A stretch of DNA of 64,000 bases from Miscanthus floridulus (Eukaryota; Streptophyta; Magnoliopsida; Poales; Poaceae). The notes beneath the pieces were generated by a model. It had not been told where the DNA came from and made no database searches. It saw only the letters and a list, made by a program, of their open reading frames with translations. Of the stretch, positions 1 to 12,186 are shown piece by piece. The position numbers were made by a program, and so were the translations under genes. The stretch is taken from positions 142,209,600 to 142,273,599 of the forward strand of contig NC_089585.1 in assembly GCF_019320115.1 (NCBI RefSeq). The letters run 5' to 3'. Positions within the stretch are counted from its first letter, which is position 1; each line of letters starts with the position of its first letter.

Positions 1-1500
1 AAGAAGAAAAGCTACATTACGATTACAATGGACACGATCATGTGTATCCCACCCACCATTTTCTATAACCTAACCCCAACAGTTTTGACCTGACCAGTAG
101 TAAAGGAGGCTAGGTTAAATAGAACTTTGCCACCAAAATCCAATAACTTATACCGCCCCTTGGTACAAATGACATATTTAATCCAATTTTTTAAGAGATC
201 CTAATGATATAATAAATTGATAGGTGCTTAGTGAAATAGTACCCTGATTCAATAATACGAGCCAAGAGGATTCGTCACCGTCTCTGTTCTCAAGATGCAT
301 TTCCATTCATATTCTTTTTATTCTAAGGCTTCCTACCCCTTTTTAGAGTAAATAGTTGTTTGTGTCTCCTATTCATAAGAATGTTGGAAAAAGAACAAGA
401 ATGCTTAGTAGAGTTAATTGTTGGTCTGTTTGTGGTTAAAGGCACATTTCAAATGGTGAGAAATGGATGGATGTGCAGTTGGTCGTCTCTATAATGTTCT
501 TTCTACTTTTCACTTGTTGCAATTGTGTGTGTGTGTGTTGATGTGCACTTGAGGCTAGTATGTCTGGTCCGGTGGAATGCCATTGTTTCGCCTAGCATTC
601 CGAATATTTTTTAACTATTCACCCATTAAACCAAAGGTGCCCCAAAATTGGTAGCCGGATTGACTTGCGTGCCACTGCTTGAATTGCCATCTCCATAGAA
701 GTGCCCCTGGTCTAAAGGTTGTGCGGCCATGTCATTCCTTCAACAAGGTGTTTTGAGATGAACATGGTGGCAACATGCACGGCTCATGCACCCTCACATA
801 GACCGTGTACTCGAGTCGATACGAGAAGTTGGCCCACAATAGCATCTCGTTAAGGAGTGCAAGGAAACCCTCCACTTTAACAAAAGAGGTTCAAATATAC
901 ATCACATAATTTTTAGAGTTTGCCCAGCGGAAAGTGTAAACATCACACACTCATACACATTACTACATAACATAAAACATGGAGTGTTCATGCCCAACAC
1001 ACATCCGTAGTAAAAAGCTACCGGCCATCACTATTCACGCGTCGTCATGGTCCTCGGGACTGAAGATGGGTTCAGGTTCACCTACAAAACAACTCATCTA
1101 TAAAATGCTTTCCATTTTTTTTATTAGATTACTTTTGAATTCCTCTCAATTCCTAGAAACAAACAGGACATCTTTAAAAAAATAGTACAATTTTTCAAGT
1201 AAATGCCATAAATCAAGTGTGGCCTATTTTATTTAAATCTGGCATCATCAGTTTGGTGATTTTGAAATTTAAAATTCTTCCCAAAAGGATATTTTAAAAT
1301 TTTCGCTAAGCTGTTTAGCCCCAAAAATTGAGGGAAAATAATGTAAATACATGATTTAGAAAGTAGTTTATCATACAATTTAATAGCACATGTGCTATGA
1401 AAGTTCTTCACAAGCACATGCTAAAAATATGGTTCTTAAATTCTGAAATTAAATTCACAAGCATGCAAACCATACTAATTTTTTTCATGAATGCAAAGAT
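1..1500. other. Intergenic, AT-rich, no gene seen
   Basis: No open frame here resembles a known protein and none has a credible splice structure. The stretch lies beyond the 3' end of the minus-strand gene that stops at 1882. Part of 1500-1881 is probably 3' untranslated sequence of that gene. I recognise no transposon ends. Confidence 0.6.
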
Positions 1501-1881
1501 TATACACATGTATGTTCCATGACATGTCTTAGAAACATTTGGACTGACATTCATTGCTGGCCGAGATGCTGTCACCAGATAACATTCGCAGCTCTGCCAC
1601 TAAAGGTACAACTATGAACTATTCACTGAATACAGCACTTTGCATTCAGTTCAGGAGAAAACCCATCCCGGGTACCGATCACTATTCCAATACAACATTT
1701 TGTGCACTCAGCATCACTGTGACAGGCGATCTGGTTACATCTCTATGTCTTCATGCCACTCTTGTTATGTCTCGGAACCAAACGACATAAAACCATGTAA
1801 ATAGTACAAGCATCTAAAACACCGGTGTAACAAACTGGCAGCCGCGATTGGATGCAACCAGCCATTTTGACATGCTCTGGA

Positions 1882-3975
1882 TCAGTCCGAACCCCAAGCC
1901 TCATCACGCATAGATTGTCGAGCAGCAATTCTGTTCTTTCTCTCTTCCTCCTGTTTCTTCAGCTCATCGGTTCCAAAGTTTGTAAACTGCTTCAATCCCA
2001 TTCCATGAGCAATTAGCCTTTGAGCTGTTCTTGCAGATGTCTTTGGTCTTGGCTTGGGCGGTTCTAAGTCTGCAGTGAGGTGCAAGAGCAACTTAAAACA
2101 GTGTGCAGAAAATATTAACAAGACCATAAGATTGAGATGCAACAATCCACAGAGCATGAAAAAGAGAGGAACAAGTAGAAAGGAATCATCACAAGACACA
2201 GGTGTTACCTTTACCATCTATTTTTGCCAATAGATCATCATCCCCTTTCAGTGACCGCACTTTGTATCTTGGAGGTATGCAAGCCTGAGCCTCAATAGCT
2301 GCAAATTGATTGGAAAGAATAAAGTGATCAGAATACATGGAACCAAAGCTACAAGAACAGCAACAGTGGATGGCTTGACAGTTCATATCATCTGTATCAA
2401 GTGCTAGCCTAACAGAATAGAATGGAATAGCAGCAAATCAGCACAAAACATTTGAGCTGAGCAATTAACCATGAAACACAGCAAAATACAACAATCCACT
2501 CCCGACATGCATAGCAGTTTACGACATGTATTATGAGTAGATGAATAAACAAACTGAAAGAGGATAACCATGTTTTAGGGATGGAATCAGAGCACCTAAC
2601 ATTTTAGTTCACAAATTTCTTCTCAGATAACTACACTTGTCTAATCCATCCGATGACAGCATTTGTTTCCAACAGGGGCGAAACGTATGGTTACCTCATG
2701 GCCTCGCCTCTCCCAGCAGATCATGTCATACGAAGGAACTATACACGAATATAGTTAGAAATAGCTGTAAGAATAAAATTACCAGCTGATGGAGTCCGAA
2801 AAACAGCAAGTGCTGAAGTATCATTAACCCAACGAATGGCAACTCCATGATCCCCAAACTTCTCAAAAATCCTTTCCAGATCTGTTGTGCGTGTGCTCGG
2901 TGAAAAGTCATATAAAACAAGGACATGCCTTGTCCCAAACTGTGCGGCAGCTACAAAGCCAAGGCAAAGAATCAAGTCTGTCATCTAAAGCTCAGAAGGA
3001 ACAAGCTAACCATACAGATAGAAATGAATATCCTGAATACAGAATACCTGTAACAGCATTGTTCTCCCGCTCATTCACATGGCCCTTTGATCCAGATCCA
3101 CCCTGAGGACTAGACTCTTTGTCATCCAAATCTCTTTCCAAACCACACTGGTCACTGTACAGAACACTCTTATTGTAAAGAAATGAGCCCCTACCCCTCC
3201 TTTTGGGCCCTGAAGATGGGGTGCCACTTCTCTCTGAAGAGCTACAGGAAGGTACTCTAACTTCTTGCTCAAGGGAGCGCGCTAGTGTGTCATCAAGTGC
3301 ACCGCTATCTGCAATAGACTCCCAATCTGCAAGCACCAAAGAAGGAATGTAAGATCTCAATTTTCTGCGAGTTGTGTCCATAGTTAAATAGCAAAGACAA
3401 GGTACAAAAACAATACCATCCTCTTCATCTTCATTGTTTTTATCATCAGTATTAGCTGAGCCTTCAGAGTCCTTCAAACCCATGGCACCCTCTTGTGATG
3501 AACATTTCTCTGAAGGCTCCTTATCCCTGCACAAACACATTGTTTGACAGAAAGAGGGTGTGTCGCATTAGGATCCTATGTATGAACAAACCCAATAAAG
3601 ACAAAGCAACATTTCATCAGTTAAACAAAATGGCCGAAGCAAGGGTCCAACCATTAAGCGCAACAGTGAAGGTTCGGGGGTACAAGGGACGTTGAGAAGG
3701 GGAACAAACCCTAGGGTCCCAGGGGCTGCGGCGCGGGATCGGAGGACGATGGCGCGGGCGCGGAGCTCGTCGGCGCGGAGGGTGTTGCCGCGGGAGGCGT
3801 GCAGGCCCGCGAGGTCGCCGAGCGCCGTGGCGAGGCGGAGGTCGGCGGCTGGGGGAGCGGCTGCGGCGGAGGTGGAGAGGTTGGAGACGACGGACTCGAG
3901 CAGGGCGATGGCGCCGTCGACGTCCCCGGTGTCGACGAGGTCGTCCACCTCCTCTGTCCAACGGGGGCCGTCCAT
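1882..3975 (-). CDS. R3HCC1L-like protein (RRM-like fold), six exons
   Basis: A complete minus-strand gene. Exons by splice signals and phase are 3975-3710, 3526-3417, 3326-3048, 2950-2783, 2298-2215 (or to 2209 with a second GT donor 6 nt on) and 2069-1882. Every junction keeps frame: the first intron is phase 2, the rest phase 1. The product is 364 or 366 aa. Exon 1 encodes helical repeats rich in Ala/Leu that look TPR-like. Exons 2-3 are acidic then Ser/Gly-rich and probably disordered. Exon 4 holds the RRM-like core, with HVLVLYDFSP followed by LERIFEKFGDHG. The end carries a Lys/Arg/Glu helix and finishes in DEAWGSD. This order matches plant proteins annotated as R3HCC1L-like coiled-coil proteins, whose function is poorly known; an RNA-binding role is inference. 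The start is the first ATG in exon 1. The gypsy element begins about 200 bp upstream of it. Confidence 0.85.
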
Positions 3976-4076
3976 GGGGGCTCACGGCTGTGAGTCGGAG
4001 TGAGCGCGAGCACAGCGGCGCTCTGCCTCTGCTAGCTGGAGGCGCCGCGCCGGAGCTTGGCTGGTCCGATCGGGTT

Positions 4077-4179
4077 GGGCCTCGCTTAGTTTGCGAAATT
4101 TTTTTATTTGGTAACTAGTGTCTAATTATAATCTAATTAGGTTTAAAAGATTCGTTTCGTAAATTTTGTCTGGACTTTG
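4077..4179 (+). repeat. Left half of a PIF/Tourist-like MITE split by the gypsy element
   Basis: This segment (about 4077-4179) and 19990-20110 join into one MITE related to the complete copy at 53508-53722, read in reverse complement. Shared landmarks are AAGATTCGTTTCG on this side, and GTAATTAGTT and TTTAATGCTTCATGCATG on the other side. The gypsy element separates the two halves at CTTTG (4175-4179) and CTGTG (19990-19994), a 5-bp duplication with one mismatch. Confidence 0.75.
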
Positions 4180-5510
4180 TGTTGGTGTTTCGGACCGGAG
4201 TCTCAACTGACTAGTGAATTTAAACTGCGTGCCCCTAATCCCGGATGGTGATGCAAAGAGACACAAGATTTATACTGGTTTAGGCAATCGATACCCTACG
4301 TCTAGTCTGAGAGATCGATCTTGTATTCCTTGCACCGAAGTGCTAGTAGTAGGGGGGTTACAAGCATGGTGAGAGAGGGAGCTAGTCCCAGGTCTCGGCG
4401 AGGTGTCGTGTGGGATGCTTGAGACGTTGCTCTCAGGCGGCTGGGATGTGTGTGTGTTTTACAAGGTGTTCTTCTCCGTGAGTTCCCCCTAAATGGCCTA
4501 AGTCCTCTCCTTTTATAGTTGAAGGGAGGACAAGGACAGTACATGTGCTAACTATACGGCGTCGTGCCAATAGGGGCGGCATGGCCGAGCCCTGTGGCCT
4601 GCTCCTGTGGCGGCGTGATCGTCGGAGTGATCCGTCCTTGGAGCACTGGGCCGGCGTGGCGGTCACATCCGATCCTGTGCGTCATGGGAGCTCCAGGACT
4701 GCCTCGGAGTGGGTGCGGCGGCGAACGTGCGAGCCGCTGTGGACTGACTGTGCACGAGGCCGAGGCTCGGTTGGTGCCGAGGCTGCACCGCCGTGGAGGG
4801 GTCTCGGCGGACACGAATCTCGAGATAGCCGAGACCCTGGTGCATAGTGCTGAGACCCGGAGAGAGCGATTGACCCGGTGTGCTGGCTTGAAGATGGCGA
4901 TGACCCAGGCCAGGCCGTCCATGTCGTGTTGTTTTCGAGGCGGGGATCGCGGGGCACAGTGTGGTGCGGGCGCTGATCGTGGGCACAGCGTCAGGATACA
5001 GTGACCGGTAATCCCCGCCGTGCCCTGTCTTAGCTGGTATGGTGCTGATGCGACCTCATGTCCCGTCGACCATTTTGCGGTGTCGAACCATCATCCGGCT
5101 GAGATTGCGGGAGTGGTTGACGTATTAATGGGACATGACGTGCTGTCGGAAGGGTCGATCGAGGCGGGGGGCGACGGGCTATGGACGAACCGGCCTCGAG
5201 CGATACGGAGAATGAGGCCTCGTGCGAGACGGAGATCGGACTCCTTGCCGAGGCCTTCCGCGAGAGGCCTCGCGCGAGGCGGAGGTTGCACTCCCTGCCG
5301 AGGCCTTCCGCGAAAGGCCTCGCACGAGGCGGAGATTGCGTTAGGACGTCGAGACCTCCTGTGCGAGGCTTGAGGTGGGACGGAGAGCTTGGTAGGCTCG
5401 GACATGGCCGGTGAGGAGTCTACGGCTTAGCTTCTAGCTTTGCTTTCTGATGGGATTTAAGTGACCCTTTTGATGTTTGCTCGGGGTACCCGGTTCTATG
5501 GTACCCGACA
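4180..5510 (-). repeat. LTR (element's 3' LTR)
   Basis: It is 1331 bp, starting TGTTGGTGTTTCGG and ending GTACCCGACA on the plus strand, and matches 18643-19989 almost throughout. It is shorter in two simple runs: the TG run near 4448 and the C run near 4487 are expanded in the other copy. The minus-strand TATAAAAGG box lies near 4510-4517. Confidence 0.93.
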
Positions 5511-5739
5511 GTAGCCCCCGAGCCCCCGGGGGAGTGCGTGCACTCTCCTGGGGGTTTGCCGAGGCTTGGTTTATAGCCGCTCCTGTAGGAATTGAGTTTT
5601 ATTTCTTGAGGTTTCGGTGGGTGCGCGCGAGCGCACCAGCCAGGTGTAGCCCCTGAGGCCCTGGAGGAGTGGAGTTACTCCTCCAGGGGCTTTTTTTGTT
5701 TCGCGTTTGAGTGAGGAGTTTTTATCGTATTTGTCGAGC

Positions 5740-7286
5740 CCACAAGTGCAAATTCGGGTCGTGGGGGTCTCGGCGAGGTTGCAGGAAAAGCCCTCTAGCC
5801 TCCGCACGGAGCGAGAGGTCCGTCAGGGGTCCCCCTGGCTTTTGGTACGACCCTCACGCTTCCTTTTGGCTCAGAAGGAGGGGTGGAATGTGCCAGGCTA
5901 CCCTCGATGGGCACGAGCGTGGGCACTTCCGGTGAGCTATTATCGGGTGAGTCCGAGTGGAGGCCCGTGCCCCGTTCGCTAGGGGACGGCTAGCGGTCTA
6001 GAGACACACTACAAGAGTACCGGAGGGTTTCTCTAGTGGGTGGCGAGGCCGTTCGCTGGGCCTCGGTGGCTCGGTGCCTCCCTACGGTGGGATCCCATTC
6101 GGAGACTTCCCTGCCGGTCTCGGACACGACTTAGGACGCCCCGAGCGATTGTTCGCTCGGGCCTCGGCCATTCGTAGGCTCGCCCCGAAGTCGTCCCTGA
6201 CTCTATTGCCCTGGGGCGGCTATCGAAACCTCTGAGGGCCCAGCCTTCGAACCCCTGGACCGTAACGGGCTCGGTGCCCTTTATCGTATTTGTAACGAAA
6301 CTTCTAGCACGAACTTAGATCGTTTGTCTTTGTCTTGGGCGCAGGAAGAGCCCCCGAGCCTCCTCCCGGAGCACGAGGGCGATCAGGGGTCCCTGACTTT
6401 TTTATTCGACTCTCCCATGTCCTTTTCGTTCGGACAGAGGGTTTGTTTGCCGAGCCCATTCGGGTGTGAGCCGGAGCCGCTGGGTCTCAGCATGGTTGCA
6501 GGAAGAGCCCCTAGCCTCTGCACGGAGCGAGAGGGCCGTCGGGAGCTTCCCTGGCTTTTTATACGCCCCTCGCGCATGAGGGTTTGTTTGCCAAGGCACC
6601 TTTGGGCACGAGCCCAGGTCGCGGGGTCTCGGCATATCTGCAGGAAGAGCCCCCTAGCCTCTGCACAGGGCGAGAGGGCCGTCAGGAGCTCCCCTGTCTT
6701 TTTGTACGACCCTCATGCTTCCTTTTTGCTCAAAAGGAGGGTTTGTTTTGCCGAGCCCCTTCGAGTGCGAGCCGGGATCGCTGGGTCTCGGCAAGGTTGC
6801 AGAAAGAGCCCCTTAGCCTCTGTATAGGGCGAGAAGGCCGTCGGGGGTTCCCCTGACTTTTTGTACGACCCTCATGCTTCCTTTTCGCTCGGAAGGAGGG
6901 GTGGAATGTGCCTCGCTACCCTCGGTGGGCACGAGCGGTGGCACTTTCGGTGAGCTGTTATCGGGTAAGTCCGAGTGGAGGCCCGTGCCCCGTTTGCTAG
7001 GGGACGGCTAGCGGTCCAGAGACACACTCCAAGGGTACCAGAGGGTTTCTCCAGTGGGTGCCGAGGCCATTCGCTAGGCCTCAGTGGCTCAGTGCCTCCC
7101 TACGGTGGGATCCCATTCAGAGACTTCCCTGTCGGTCTCGGACACGACTTTGGGCGTCCCAAGCGTTTCGCTTGCTTGGGCCTCAGCCCCGTATAGGCTC
7201 ACCTGTGGTCGTCCCTGACTCTGTTATCCTAGGGCGGCTGTCGAAACCTCTTGGGGCCCAGCCTTCGAACCCCTGGACCATAATAG
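5740..7286. repeat. Nested direct repeats inside the gypsy 3' internal region
   Basis: A block of about 530 bp at 5740-6268 recurs at about 6758-7286, with matching landmarks 1018 bp apart (GTGGAATGTGCC at 5883 and 6901, GCCTTCGAAC at 6243 and 7261). Inside and between the blocks a smaller unit containing GCAGGAAGAGCCC recurs near 5778, 6345, 6494, 6638 and 6796, mostly 144-158 bp apart. I see no conserved reading frame across copies, so this looks like non-coding spacer. It lies between the accessory gene's promoter and the LTR. Confidence 0.8.
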
Positions 7287-7571
7287 GCTCAGAGCCTGGT
7301 TCCTTCATATGAAAGGAATAGGCCGGGGGGAATATCTTCCCCATTGGCTCGGCAATGGGTGGCGCGCCTTTTGAGGCGGTTTCCTGGGGAGGTGAAACGA
7401 CGCCTGCTGCCATAGTGGCCGAGCGTGACATGGTGGATGGGACGTAACTGTTCTCGTATTTAATGAGAAAGACGTGGGCGCGTGGGCCGGCGAAATCAGC
7501 TCGTGGTTAACTGCGCCGGATCGGGGGGAAACTTCCCCGATTTCGTCACCCGTTCGTTTTGCCTTCCCCTG

Positions 7572-7580
7572 CATAAATAC
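7572..7580 (+). promoter_or_regulatory. TATA-like box upstream of the accessory gene
   Basis: CATAAATAC at this position lies about 140 bp before the first in-frame ATG (7719) of the plus-strand accessory gene, after a GC-rich stretch. Its spacing and orientation fit an internal promoter independent of the LTRs. There is no direct evidence of transcription. Confidence 0.45.
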
Positions 7581-7718
7581 TCAAAGAGTCTCGCCCCTCC
7601 TCACCTTACCTTGCCTGCATTAGCTCTGCCTCCATCGAGCCATCGCTCGAGCAGCGGGTGCCGGGAAGAAGAGGGGAGAAGAGCGAGCCTAGGGAGAAAG
7701 CGAGAAAAAAGCGAGAGC

Positions 7719-10700
7719 ATGGGAGAGAGAGAAAAACTCACCGCCGCATCCGATCCCTCCATCGCACTCATGGCCGGCAACATCGTCGTTGTCGAGGCGG
7801 ACCCCTAGGATCCGTTGGACGTTACCGAGGAGATGCTTCAGTCGCTTGTCGAATGTGGACTCCTTCGTCCGGTGATGGACCCCACCAGGCCGGAGTAGAT
7901 TGCTCCATACGGTGAGCCAGAGCCGAGTCCTCGTGACGGCTACGTCATGAGCTTCGTCTCCTTTCACGAGCGCGGCCTCGGCGTCCCGGCGGATCGGTTC
8001 ATGCGGGCGCTCCCGCACTACTACGGCGTGGAGCTCCATAACTTCAATCCCAACTCCATCGCTCAGGCGGCTATCTTTGTTGCCGTCTGCGAGGGGTATT
8101 TGGGGATTGCTCCTCATTGGGAGTTGTGGCTCCACCTATTCCAGACGGGGCACACCACCAAGCCGACGGGCACGTCGGGTATGAGGAAGGCGACGAGGGC
8201 CGGCGGCTGCACTCTCCAAGTGCGCCAGGACCGCCAGCACCTCTACATCCCGGCCCAGCTTGCGTCCTCCAACCGCCGGTGGTACACGAGCTGGTTCTAC
8301 CTTCGTAACGATGACGGAGGACTTCCCCCTTACACTGGGCAGATTGTGGGGAGCTGCCTGGAGAGATGGAAGTACGGCGTCCCGAAGGATGACCAGCCCA
8401 AGCTGCAGCCGCTTCTGGAGGGGTTGGCGAGGCTGCGGGGCCATGGTCTTACCATGGCTGTGGTCGTGGCCGCCTTCCACCGCCGAAGGATGCTGCCGCT
8501 GATGGCTCGGCGGCGGTGGCTGTTCGAGATGAAGCTGAGTGAGCCCATTGAGGGCATCCGGATGTCCTCCTCCGCCCTTTCCGACGAGGAAATTCTTCAT
8601 CGGGTGGGGGAGACGGTAGAGGCAAAGCTGAGGGGCGGCAACTTGACCCCTATCGTGATGCGGCCGTCGCGGGGGTTCCTCTCGCTGGTAAGTCGTGTGT
8701 CGCTGTAGCCTCTGAGCCTCCTCAGTCTCCCCTCACCCCTTGTTCCCTTATGCGCGTCCGTCGTTCCTACAGGGGATGAGGGACGTGCGTTCCTCTCCGC
8801 CGCTCGTTCCCGAGGACGCGAGGCGGCGGGCGATCAACCGCGCGCACGCCGACGCGTAGAAAAAATAGAAAGACGCCAAGGCGGCGAAGCGCACAAAGCA
8901 AATCCTCGCGCGCGAGGAGCTGGATAAGCGCCGCCGTCAACAAAGGAAGGATGGTCTCCCGTTGGAGGAGTCCCCGTCGCCGTTGCTGTCGACGAAGGCC
9001 TCGGACGGGGATGATGAGGGCGAGATGGGGCGAGGTCATCTGGACCATCTCCCTGATGTAGTGGAGGTGGTGCCCGGGGCGTTGGCAAGCAGCCTAGCAC
9101 TCCCGGGAGGAGGAGGAGAAGCGGACCCGGGGTCGATGATTGCCCGCTCCAGGGCCGAGGCCGACACGCCCGGGGCGCGGGCGTTGGGCAAACGCGCCGT
9201 CAGCCCGGTGGGCTCGACGGCGATGGTGGAACAAGTGGCGGCGGAGGCGACGCTACCGCCCCCGCAGAGGACCGATGGGGCGCCGGGGGTCCTGTGAGGA
9301 CCGGCCGGCGCCGATGGACATGGAGGCGATGCCTCTACCGCCGCCGCCGCCTTTGCGGACGAGGTTTGCCGTGGTGAAGCAATTGCCGCCCTGTTCAAGG
9401 TAGGTGTATTTTTGGCAGGGTCATAGTGCCTTCCGTTCGCCTTTTGATCTCGCGCTGACCCTGTAGGTTATTTTTCCTTAGTCAGAAGCGGCCTACGGAC
9501 GAGCTTCCCTTGGCGCCCCTTAAGGCGCTCAAGGCGAGCCCCAGCTCCTCCGCCCACTGGGTGGCGGAGGCACAAGCCGCTATTCAACGCGGCGCGGCGT
9601 CGGCAAGGGCCGACCCAAAGGAGCCGGCCGCCCAAGGAGGGGCCACTGAGGCGACCCCTACACAGACGAGGGAGGGAGTGCTTCCGCCCTGCGAGGGCGA
9701 GGCTCATGAGTCGGATGAGGCCGGTGTGCCCTTGGTTGCCGAGGCCCCTAGGGTCTCTGAGGCTGAGGCGATGGAGGCCAGGGCGCCCAAGACCACCGAG
9801 ACCGCAGTGGCCGTGGTCGGTGTTTCTGCGACCACCGAGGCCACGATGGCGGAGGCTGGAGCCCCTGAGACCGTCGAGGCCATAATTGCGGAGGCCGGAG
9901 CCCCCGAGATCACCAAGGCCAACGTGATGGCGGCGAGGCCGTCTATCCAGGAAGCGGAGATGAAGGCAGCGGAGGCCTCGGTGGCGCCCTTGGTTCAGGG
10001 CCCGCCGTTGTTGCGAGAGAGCGCCCGGGGGGCGGAGGTCTATCCGATCTCCTCCGACAATACTTCCTGGGCACGGGAGGTGATCGACGCTGAGGAGACT
10101 GGTGCCGTGGAACAGCTGGCTCCGATCTTGGACGAGGGAAGCTTGGCCCTCGTGCGGGCGCGACCCGAGCCTCGCGGGTGGGATCACCCGCGGGTACTGT
10201 GGCGAAGCCGAGACGACCCTAAGGGGGAGCCTCTGTTCGCCCTCAAGGACGTAGCTGAGGGCAGGCGCTGGGGCACCTTCGAGCAATACCGCCAGCTGGC
10301 GGAGCGGTCGCTACGGACGGCGCTGTCCGTGGTGGCCGACGAACTGCCCGGAGTCGCCCAGGTTCGCGTTTTCTTTTCTCGCGCGACGTTGTCTTTTTCT
10401 GGGTTTTGTTGCAATCAATGACCCCTGTTTCGCTTCCCCAGGAGCTCGAGACCCGGTCCCTTGGGAAGTTGGTCTTTCTCCGGTGGGAGAGGGGCGTCTG
10501 GGTCCAGCTTCAGTGGTAGAAGGGCCTTCTTGCCGACGCCAACAAGCTCCTATTGACGCGAAGCGTGGAGGTAGAGGACCTCCGCCTTCGTTGTGCCAAC
10601 ACGAAGGTCGAGGCGGCCATGGCCCAGACGCAGCTCGCCCCTCTGGCGGCGCGGGTCAAGGAGTTGGAGGAGGAGCTCACCCGTGCGGTCAGCGATCGGG

Positions 10701-11620
10701 ATGCCTTCAGGGGCCGAGCCGTTGAAGCTACGGCCTCGGCCACGGCTCTCGTGGGGCAGCTGGGGGTGGAACAGAATGCGCACTAGCTGACGAAAGGTGC
10801 CTTGGATGAGGCCCTTGCTGTAGTTGAGGCCTCGCAAACCGAGGCTGTGGTTTGGAGGGGGACGGTCGAGGGTGAGTTTTAGTCCCCTCATTTTGTTTTC
10901 GTTTCCTTATGTTCGCTCCCTAACTCCCTTGTGTGATGCAGAGCTGGGGAGTGAAGCTTCTAGGGCGGCCGAGGCTTCTCGGGTCGAGGCCCAGCGCTTG
11001 AAGGAGGAGGCCGAGGCTTCCCGGGGCGAGGCCCTGTGCTGGAAGGAGAAAGCCGAGGCCTGTCAGGTCGAGACCCGATGCTGGGAGCTGAAGGCCAAGG
11101 GTGAGTTCCATGGGCTTCCGCTCCTAATTTAGGTTGTTTTTCCCTCGCTCAACCTTATTCTGTTCTTCGTGGTGCAGAGTCAGAGGTGGAGGTTACTCGG
11201 GCAGCCGAGGCTTCCAGCGCGGTGCAGACGGTGCTCGAGACTGAGATTGGGGAGCACAAGGCGTTGAAACGTGCCGCCCTTTCCGCCTGCGAGGCCTTGG
11301 AGGTTGAAGGGGTTCAGTCAGGCAGCTCCCTAGGGAGCCGTTTGATCGCGCTGAGCAGCCAGATGCGCGAGCGGCTCCGAGGAGCGCTGCACATGGGTGT
11401 TAAGCGCGCGTTGGCCGTCATCTCTTCTCACTATGTTGGCGTCGACCTCCCGACCATCAGTGATGGGTATGTCTTGCCTGATGATGACGAGGAGGCCGAC
11501 GCGGCGGTCACGAAGCTGATGGAGGCGGCGGAAGGCCCTGGCATGGCGCTGGCGATGCTCTTCGAAGAGGAGGTGGTTCCTCCCCTACCATCTACCGGTG
11601 CTAAAGGCCCTGAGCCTTGA
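7719..11620 (+). pseudogene. Accessory antisense gene of the gypsy element (PF04195-type coiled-coil protein), six exons, decayed
   Basis: A plus-strand gene opposite to gag-pol. Exons: 7719 (or ATG 7770)-8687, 8773-9399, 9482-10361, 10442-10871, 10942-11100, 11178-11620. Donors and acceptors are GT-AG, and phases agree at every junction once a shift near 9290 is allowed. Exon 1 resembles the 'putative gypsy type transposon' domain (PF04195), with RGLGVPADRFMRALPHYY and ALSDEEILHRVGE as recognisable segments. Exon 3 is Ala/Glu-rich low complexity. Exons 4-6 form a long coiled coil of repeated AEASR/EA heptads. The C-terminus is acidic and ends at a normal stop. In-frame TAG codons lie at 7806, 7896, 8857, 8866, 10517 and 10784, with a frameshift near 9290. 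Antisense accessory genes are reported for Grande of maize; their function is unknown. Gag-like or nuclear roles would be guesses. Confidence 0.8.
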
Positions 11621-12186
11621 CCTAGGCCCCAGGGGCCATGTAAAAATATAGTAGGAATTATTTTTGTATCGTAACGCTTGTGGCCGTCGAGGCCTTTATT
11701 TTTGAAGTATTTGTGTTTCTTAGTTGTTTTTCTCATGTTTCCGAGCCTCTGCCCTCTGTTGCTCCTGATCAGATTTCGTTTGTAAAACACCTCCTTGGGG
11801 CCTAAGCCATCCCTTGGGCGAGAGGTAGTGAGGGAGTGTCGTAGCCTGGAGGCGTAGGCCGTCTCGTGACTCTACCGGCCTCTTGCTTAGGAAACAGACT
11901 TTGGCTCGAGGGTTTTTTACAACCGATTCATCAGAGCATGCTAGAGTCTTAGCGTAGGAATTTTTTCAAAAAACGATTGAAGAATGGTGCGTGGGACCTA
12001 GGGGGAGTCCCCCATCTAGCCCCCGAGGGAGGCTTGGTTCTACCGAGGCAGAGCCGAGTCTCCCTTGCCGTGTTATTGTATTGTCGAGACCCACGATGGG
12101 CTCGGGGGGTTTCTCGAAAAATTAGACCAACTAAAGAACGCTTTTTAATTGTATTCCGAGAAACAACATATACAATGCTTGGAAAT
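11621..12186. other. Convergent spacer between accessory gene and pol
   Basis: About 570 bp separate the accessory gene stop from the inferred end of pol at 12187. The two genes are transcribed toward each other, so both polyadenylation regions should lie here. I see no further open frame and no inverted repeat. Confidence 0.5.

Noticed and set aside
3617..4013. Long overlapping open frames on both strands around the first exon of the R3HCC1L-like gene
   Set aside because: These are GC-rich shadow frames. Only the frame starting at 3975 joins downstream exons in phase.
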